Source of the DNA: Siphonodentalium dalli
Taxonomy: Eukaryota; Mollusca; Scaphopoda; Gadilida; Siphonodentaliidae
Assembly: GCA_032622095.1 (NCBI GenBank)
Contig: CP136063.1
Coordinates: 94,591,980-94,655,979, forward strand
Direction: 5' to 3'
Length of the DNA stretch: 64,000 nt
The number at the start of each line of letters is the position of its first letter. Within the stretch, counting starts at the first letter, position 1. Of the stretch, positions 57,062 through 64,000 are shown in pieces. The notes beneath the pieces are model-generated. The model was not told the origin of the DNA. It saw only the letters and a program-made list of their open reading frames with translations, and did no database searches. A program made the translations under genes and the position numbers.

Positions 57062-57096
57062 ATGCCTAAAAGACAAGTAGAAAATGAAGCCGCTAA
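57062..57096 (+). CDS. VCP: VCP/p97 candidate exon 1
   Basis: The short exon reads MPKRQVENEAA plus two bases (AA) and stops at a strong donor, CTAA/GTATGT. The two leftover bases join the first T of exon 2 to give Asn, keeping frame into EELATAIL. The very N-terminus of VCP is variable between animals, so the sequence cannot confirm it. An alternative first exon with an equally compatible phase exists at 58094-58134. Confidence 0.6.
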
Positions 57097-58093
57097 GTAT
57101 GTTTCTGTTATTTATAGTATTGATCAGTATATCTCTCGATTATTATGCTCGTAAGTGTGTTTTTATTCTTGATTTTTGAGATTCTTTGTACTCGAAAAAA
57201 AACGGCACGTTTCGATTTTCATTTGTCATGTTCGTGTAACCAACCATGTAAATTCGACGTTGAAATCTACGTTGTCTATATTTCAAATAAATACACAGCC
57301 ACACACAGAGGTAACATTGTACCACTTAGAGTTATTTTTCGGTCTGAAATACGCAATTAGGTGAAATTGTTGACGTTCATACAGTCCTTGAATAATATCG
57401 CCAAATTTCGAGGTAATGCGCATTTATTTCTGGAGCCAGTGAAGAAAAGATCTCCAAATCGAACAATGATTGTTATCCCTAGAGAAATTATTCACTAGTA
57501 AATATTAATCATTTATAAAGATAGTATGATCTATCCAAGATGGTTTGGTATTGATAGACTGCCTATTTTAGACAAATTCCTTCTGCTTAGAGTGTGTCTA
57601 TTTTTAGTAACACGTCACTGTTTTCATATGTCATAGTACACGTGTGTATATTGGATTAGCTTGATAGTCAATTTTGCTTTATCACACCTGAGTATATATA
57701 AGCATGGAGCCTTTAGAAGTAGATATTGCAGTGTAACTGAATGATCAGTTGATAAGTCCCAGTTTATCTTAGTTCAAGTTATTTTGTGTTCCTAACTAGT
57801 AAAATTCAATGTTTAATAAATCAGTTTAATATTATGTTTCTTAGTTTTCGAAGATTTTGCAGTTTTTAGCGATTAAGATTCTGCACCAGGCTGTAAGGCT
57901 TTTAAGCTGAAGCTTGTGCTTGGTCCAGCTTCAATTCTTACTGAACGGAGGTTTATACCGGTAGTTTGGCAGAAATGTGATTGTGAACTTAGTATATGCT
58001 GTGATTTTTGAGGACAGTAGCTGCGAGTAGCTCAATAAAAATACGTGAACATTTGAAAGTTTCATTCTGTATTGCTTCAAATAATTTTGAGGA

Positions 58094-58134
58094 TGCGTGT
58101 GTACAATGGGCTGACACAGGAGGAGAAGAGGGAG
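58094..58134 (+). CDS. VCP: Alternative candidate first exon of VCP
   Basis: ATG at 58094 opens MRVYNGLTQEEKR plus two bases, followed by the consensus donor GTGAGT. It lies 262 bases before exon 2 and would also splice in frame, giving Asp at the junction. It competes with the exon at 57062. Only transcript data can decide, and this may be chance. Confidence 0.25.
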
Positions 58135-58373
58135 TGAGTATTTATACATGATACATCTTCCTATTATCAAACAGTGATAATCGTGCTTCATAATATGGAT
58201 TTTCTTTATAAAAAATTAATTTACTTTACCATGGGTGATTTACAGTGGGTGTATGTGTTCAGGAAAGAACTCTCACCTGGCTAGCTGAAAACTGGGCTCT
58301 CTCTATTGTGCAAATCATAGAAAGAAAATGTCAAGTCTGTTAGCTGAATCTCTTAACTGTTAACTTAAGTTAA

Positions 58374-58505
<132 letters not shown>

Positions 58506-58639
58506 TAGACATCTGTTAGGTATTTTTTAATGAAGAGATATCAGAGAATTTCAAACTGCCTGGAAAGGCGTACATGCATTTTCTTTCAATGTCTTTCAAA
58601 TGATGGATCAAGTTATCAGAAATTAACATATTATAAATT

Positions 58640-60130
58640 TATCGATCCATCTGGGCCAGGTCCCAAATGAATTGAAAATGGCCAGGGTTGTACCCATATA
58701 CAAGGGTGACAAGACAGAGGCTGGAAATTATCGTCCCGTAAAGGTGCTAAATTTAGTATCCAAAGTTCTAGAGAAAATCGTTTAAAAACAAATTTAAACA
58801 TATCTAACAAATGCAGAACTTCTATATGGCCATCAATCAGGCTTCAGACCTGGTTACTCCACAGATACTTGTCTCCTATATCTCACTGACCACATTCGTC
58901 AGGAAATGGACAAAGGAAATATGACAGGAATGGTTCTAATTGATCTTCAGAAGGCTTTTGATACCGTCGACCATGAAATTTTACTGTCAAAACTTAGTGC
59001 AATTGGATTTGATAAAATATCTCTGACATGGATGGAGTCTTATTTAACAAATAGAATGCAAGCAGTAGATATATATGGCACTCTATCCAAATTTGAACGT
59101 ATCACCTGTGGAGTCCCTCAAGGGTCAATCTTAGGCCCCCTTCTTTTCCTACTCTATGTGAACGATGCTAGCCAGGCTGTGGATTGTCACCTCCTTCTAT
59201 ACTAGTATGCGGATGACTCTGCCCTTTTGGTTTCAGGTTGTGATGTCCGCGCTATTGAGCAGAGGCTCAGTTCAGAAATGAATAAACTGAAATTATGGTT
59301 GGTTGACAACAAATTGTCCTTAACATTTAGGGAAAACAGAATCAATTCTGTTTGGGTCTGGAAAGAAACTTGTAAAACACTCTGAACTGAGGGTCTGCTG
59401 CGATGGCGTTGACATCGCACCAACTAAATCTGTTAAATATTTGGGGGTGTTCCTGGATCAGAGGCTTAATGGTGAAATGATGGCAGAGCATGTTCTCAGT
59501 AAGGTAAATGCAAAACTGAAATTTTTGTACAGAAAAGCTAACTATCTGAATGAAAAATCCAGAAAACTTCTAATTAATGCTCTTATTCAATGTCATTTTG
59601 ACTACTCAAGTGGTTTTTGGTTCTGACAGTAAAAACCAAAAAGCGTCTTCAAGCATCTCAAAAACAGACTTGTCAGATTTATCATGAAACTAGATCGCAT
59701 GACTTATATTGGTTATAATGAATTTAAACATGTTAAATGGCTTCCAGTGAGCGATAGGGTAGACTTAAAAAAAATACTGATGGTACTAAATATCTCGGAA
59801 AAGAAAGCTCCAGCATATTTAGATAATAATTTTGTATTAGCTAGTACTCATTGTACATATGTAACTCGTTCAGGGACCCTGAAATATTCATTATCCTCTG
59901 TAAAATCCAAGGGCATCCACAGTTTCTATTATACAGGAGCGAAACTGTGCAATGGTCTAGATAAAGTATACCATATTCGCAGGGAAGGATCCAGGGCTCT
60001 TTTGATACCTGTTACAGGTTTGGGCGCCCAAACTCTGGTGGCCTAAATGTCCCCAAATTGCAAGTGGATAGTTTTATTAAAGCTGAATTTTCTATATTTT
60101 GAAGGAAATCTTCTATTATAATTCAACAAC
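58640..60130 (+). mobile_element. 5'-truncated LINE in VCP intron 2
   Basis: The reverse transcriptase is read on the plus strand: MARVVPIYKGDK near 58680, IDLQKAFDTVDH near 58940, GVPQGSILGPLLF near 59110, and YADDSALL near 59210 with the catalytic Asp pair. A C-terminal part at 59441-60046 follows. Stops at 58785 and 59204 and frameshifts near 59330 and 59625 disable it. The endonuclease is missing. It belongs to the Jockey/CR1-type group by motif style and is a different family from the LINE at 25959-27327. It has the same orientation as VCP. Confidence 0.9.
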
Positions 60131-60699
60131 ATGCAATGCAAATCATCAATATACAGTTGATATAGAGCCTTTATTTGCTTAATCAAGTGTCCAGTGAGAA
60201 ATATTTAAAATGGCTTTAATGACTGGGGCTTCTTGAAATTTTGCAAAACTCCTGTGCCAATGCATTCTCTTATATAAATGAGAGTCTACCATCTAAGGAG
60301 AATCGCATATATAAGATAATACATTGGCCTTTATCTTGACCTTGTAAGCCAGTGCATTTTCTTATGCGTGATCTTTAATGCTGCACCTAAGGGAGGGGGG
60401 CGACCCCCTCCCGTACCTACCCCCATCTCGGGCCTACGGCCCTTGGGATATGCCTTCGGCATATTATGGTCCCAAAACAGGTGTCCCCAAAAAATCCCTG
60501 GATCCATCCCTGCATATTCGTACCCCATTTGATCTCAAACACTGGAAATTTTGCATTAAACATCACCTACTAGAGAAATTGATGAAAAGAGAAGAAAATC
60601 CTTTTTGCCTTTTACTAGGAACAATCTATTTTATCATCTTTTAACTAGAATTTTCTCAATACAGCAGTTCAACTTATATTGTAATGTATGATGACAGTA
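60131..60699. repeat. Repeat fragments in VCP intron 2
   Basis: 60253-60336 is a degenerate copy of the CTGTGCCAATGCATTCTCTT palindrome family. 60385-60480 has the GC-rich 'GGCCTACGGCCCTTGGGATA' and 'GCCTTCGGCATA' hairpins. No exon. Confidence 0.6.
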
Positions 60700-61491
60700 C
60701 TCTAGTGATCCGAATAATAGTAGGGGTCGGAATAATAGTAGGGGGTGGAAAATTTGCCAAATTTTAATAATAGTAGGGGTCGGAATAATAGTAGGGGGTG
60801 GAAATGTCAATGAAAAAGGAGATCATTGAAGAACACTGATTTAATTATCAAACAAAAACTTATAATAAACACTCCTCGACCCAGCACGGACAACGTCTGG
60901 TTCTTGCAGAACCTTTTTTGATTTGAACGGAGAACACTGCGTCAACACTTTTATAAGAATTTTCAGTTCCAGCACAAGGCTCGAAAAATCTAACACTCAG
61001 GGGATCCTGAGCGGTAACACATGCGGGAAGGGTATGGTGTCCCTTTCTTATCAGAACATAACACCCAGTTTTATAAGTTTCGTCTGTAGTACTACTGGTA
61101 GTATGTTGGTTTGTATAAACATGGTGATCTTGAACTCCTTGAGGCTCACACTCCTGACTCCTAGCCATACTTGTTAATGACTTTTGGGTTGATTCAACTT
61201 CATTTGTGCTACTACTGGTAGTACTAGTACTGGCTGCAGAGATACTCGTAATGCGCTTCTTCATGCTACGACGAGCTTTAGAGTATGTGTCTTTAAATTG
61301 ACAAATATATGGTAAGAACAGTCTTGATGTGTCGTACCTCTGTATGACACTGCCTATTTCATTTAGGAATTTAGAGTCAGTCTGTAGAAATAAAAAAAAA
61401 TAATAGTAGGGGCTTGAATAAGAATCGTAGGGGGTGGATTTTTCCTCCAAAATTAACAATCGTACGGGTACGGTTATTCGGATCACTAGAG
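60700..61491. mobile_element. 792-bp Tc1/mariner-like element with exon-like ORF
   Basis: Perfect 18-bp inverted ends, CTCTAGTGATCCGAATAA, flanked by TA at 60698-60699 and 61492-61493. Subterminal AATAATAGTAGGGG motifs are repeated near both ends. A TA duplication fits the Tc1/mariner supergroup. No DDE transposase is present. It carries a well-formed ORF on the minus strand. Confidence 0.85.
60862..61383 (-). CDS. Unrecognised exon-like ORF inside the TA-flanked element
   Basis: The frame is open from 61687, but a good 3' splice site (a T-rich tract then TTTCTACAG) lies at 61384-61400, so the natural exon probably starts at 61383. It codes about 173 residues: a hydrophilic start (TDSKFLNEIGSVIQRYDTSR), a basic patch (KARRSMKKR), a long Ser/Thr-rich stretch, then a compact C-terminus with GCYVLIRKGHHTLPACV, DPLSVRFFEPCAG and CPCWVEECLL before TAA. 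I do not recognise the family. It may be a terminal exon captured by the element, or the tail of an element-encoded protein. It is free of stops, unlike most elements here. Confidence 0.5.
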
Positions 61492-61599
61492 TATTTGGCC
61501 AGTTGCATATATTGTCACTGCTGCCTGTATTTTGGGTTTCCATCTTTCGGTCATGGACAGGCCAGTCCAAAGCCGGCCATACATGGCAGTAGTGTGTAT

Positions 61600-62976
61600 T
61601 AGAGCTGAAACGGTTAGACGGATAACCGGTTAGCATCCGGTTAGCGACGTAACCGGTTAGAAAAAAATTAACCGGACGTAACCGCATCCCGTTGTCAGTT
61701 GAATGTGAACAATCCTCAAAATATCAGGTTAAATGATGCAAAACTAATACTAAATCCTGTGTCACCGATATTAGAGTGCAATGCAAGCATCAATTGGTAC
61801 ACGCGATAGTGTCAGATACTTGATAGTAATTCTCAAACTGTCTGGAAGTGTCGGCGAACTTCAATCAATTCCGACCCTTCGAAGTTTTCTCTGATCTTCC
61901 GACAAAAGCATGTGTGCAGTCACTGTGTATCAAGTCTGAATGCACACAAGGACGTGACAACGTAAAAGTGGCGTTGTGTGGCAATGCGTGCTTCCGTAAC
62001 TTAATAGTTAATGCTGCATGAAGCAACATGTATTCAAATTGGAATCACACCACGACATACTAAAACTGTTTTACAGTGGGGTTTATAAAAACTATGTAAG
62101 TCGACAAAGTTTGATGATTGAGATCAGCTGCACAATGTCTTCACTCTTCCCGTTCTTCCTCCCTGTTGTGATCTAATATGATCAATTCAATTGAGTGACC
62201 AAACACTGGCAAACAGACGTCGTAGTTGAAGCAACCCAAAACCTCTTTAACTTCTTAATGATCTTCCCTTTTATCAAGGAAATTGATGCTCCATGCTACT
62301 CTGTAACTGGTTGTGACTGGGACTAATTGACACTCAATTTGGCAGCAATTTCTATATGTTAAGTGATTGCATACTAAAACCGAAACAGAGGTTTTTTTTT
62401 TACCAAAAAAAACGAAACCGAAACGTAAATTCTATAACCTTCCAACACTAGTGTCCGCGATCATGATACCGACGAATAGCTCGAATACTGAATAGGACTG
62501 CGAGTCTGACCTAACTGACCTTCCTTTTTGTTCTGTTATTACTTTCTTGTCTTTATATATAATTCATTGGAGGATATACCAATGATAATGATATATTACA
62601 GATCTTTAATATATAGTTTTGTTACTCGTTTTACCAATACCCATACTATGTTACTCGTTTTACAAATGCCCAAAACATATGCTGATCACGGCAAATAAGC
62701 GATCCCCCTGCCATTCACAAATTTCACTTGCTCATTCCCCATCACGAGAGCCAGCAAAAGAACATTGAATGCGTGTTTTTGAATATCGTTAAATGCCGTG
62801 AATAAGGTCTTTATTTCGGCTACTATTTCTCACCTAGGTTTGTCCCTGGAGCATGGCATAATGTCGACATAATTAGTGTGAGAGAAGTCCGCTAGAAATT
62901 AGCGGTTAACCGGTTGAAATCCGGCTAACCCCGATGGTTAACCGGTTAGAAGAATGGGTCAACCGTTTCAGCTCTA
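61600..62976. mobile_element. 1.38-kb hAT-type element
   Basis: Ends TAGAGCTGAAACGGTTAGAC and, in reverse complement, TAGAGCTGAAACGGTTGACC, flanked by exact GTGTGTAT at 61592-61599 and 62977-62984. The 8-bp duplication and TAG-start termini are hAT hallmarks. Both subterminal regions are packed with 'AACCGGTTAG' repeats. No transposase ORF, so nonautonomous. Confidence 0.9.
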
Positions 62977-62984
62977 GTGTGTAT

Positions 62985-64000
62985 ATGCAGGTGGCGAAGG
63001 GCTGTTGAAGTTGCATTACTTGTGTATTGACTTATTTTATCAGCTTTTCCTCTCCATATAAGTCTCATTCTGAAATGGCTTTTATTTAATTTAATTCATA
63101 TTTTAAATACTTTTATACATTGTGCTCCGAAGTTTCGAACTTCACTCACTGCCCATGTGCCGAAAGCCACCAGGGACCGCAATGGAATTAAGTTCTCATT
63201 TAGAGAACTTTTTGCGTTATCCCTGATGGTCTCAGGTCACATGAGTATTTCTATTTTTATACAGATTTCTGCCACATAATTTACCTTATATTCTGACGGC
63301 AACCTCTATAAAATGAATTAATTCTTGAGAAAATTGATATATTCTCTTATATATCAATTACTTACACAGTCTGAACTCTATCTGTCTCATCAGAACCCAA
63401 CATATAACATATGTATATTTAATATAAATTATTATAATTATAATATATATACTGTAACTACTGTTGTGTATTATATTGATTCAACTTGTAAACATACCCA
63501 TAGTATGTATTCATGTACACATGTATAACCTGAACTATCAAAATAAATCTAATCTAATCTAAAACTGCCCTGCTTTAAGATAGTGTATCTTCCAATTTGG
63601 TTAATAGGGGAGAAGTTGACTGTTATCATGGAGAAGTAACAATGGTTGCAGTACATTTTACACCCCAACATCATCCTTCTGTGATCCATGAATAATTAAG
63701 CAACACAAGCCATCCTCAAAATTGACCCCGGCAATAAGAAATGTTGTGGCAACTAACATGTGGAATCTAACAGGCACTAAATTTGCTGTAGGACATTTTC
63801 ACTAATTTCGAGGGCTGCACAAGAGCCCATTTATAAAACCGTTATAGTGAGTAAGAACCCCATTATAATCAATAAATATATGTAGAATAATGTGCCTGTC
63901 ATTTCATATGATTTTCTATTCAAATATCATGCATTTTTCATATATATTTTATGAAGTATATCATGTGGTTGGAAATAATTTAAATTTTCTGAGCATGAAT
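62985..64000. other. VCP intron 2, with probable LINE 3' tail
   Basis: 63120-63560 may be the 3' end of a LINE: a short coding-like stretch (KFRTSLTAHVPKATRDRNG near 63130) is followed by AT-rich sequence and a terminal AATAAATCTAATCTAATCTA microsatellite tail (63541-63560). After this nothing is supported to the end of the window. Confidence 0.45.

Noticed and set aside
60923-61177. Plus-strand 84-residue frame inside the TA-flanked element
   Set aside because: It is antisense to the longer, better-formed minus frame with a splice acceptor.

Overview
This is animal nuclear DNA, most likely from a bivalve or other mollusc. The grounds are spliced host genes with GT-AG introns and animal-type protein sequence, no bacterial-style operons, many TACATGTA-type motifs, and several bivalve-like interspersed repeats, such as degenerate 'GACCCATTTGAACAAATCTG' units ending in a GACGGACGGACAGAC run. 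No database could be searched. Family names rest on motifs read directly and on known family hallmarks.

Two host genes can be recognised exon by exon. The first is PRPF38A (pre-mRNA-splicing factor 38A) on the minus strand. Its exon 1 is at 27735-27864, followed by exons at 17809-17968, 15536-15657 and 13704-13789, with splice phases that all agree. The 3' part of the gene was not found and probably lies beyond base 1. The second is the 5' end of VCP/p97 (TERA, CDC48) on the plus strand. Exon 2 at 58397-58499 is unmistakable, and a phase-compatible exon 1 lies at 57062-57096. The rest lies beyond base 64000. The two genes are divergently oriented and about 29 kb apart.

Almost everything else is mobile or repetitive DNA, often nested. 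From left to right: a foldback element (618-787); a ~178-bp tandem array split by a P-element relic with THAP and transposase remnants (1638-3651); clusters of small hairpin elements (5.6-6.8 kb and 10.1-10.6 kb); bivalve-type repeats (5.1-8.0 kb); a hAT element carrying a 110-bp poly(A) retro-insertion (12363-13442); TTAA-flanked elements (16546-16631, 18390-18641, 19286-21879, 22943-23340); a Harbinger-like 656-bp element inside an older repeat (24956-25611); a truncated CR1-like LINE between direct repeats (25959-27327); nested inverted-repeat elements and C/G-homopolymer-rich repeats (28.3-31.9 kb, 44.9-46.0 kb); a 3.55-kb TA-flanked element inside one copy of a duplicated segment (34895-38448); and, after the VCP exons, a second LINE, a Tc1/mariner-like element with an exon-like ORF, and another hAT element (58.6-63.0 kb).

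The most interesting region is 46589-56636. A ~10-kb outer unit bounded by TTAA and inverted termini contains an ~8.4-kb element (47152-55588). Its long terminal inverted repeats are tandem arrays of a ~385-bp unit, about 3.5 copies on the left and 7.7 on the right. The GC-richer core has a Maverick/Polinton-type DDE integrase pseudogene pointing right, and convergent to it a family-B DNA polymerase followed directly by an SF1 (UvrD/RecD-like) helicase. I see no capsid, ATPase or protease genes. This looks like a decayed copy of a self-synthesizing transposon with an unusual polymerase-helicase architecture.
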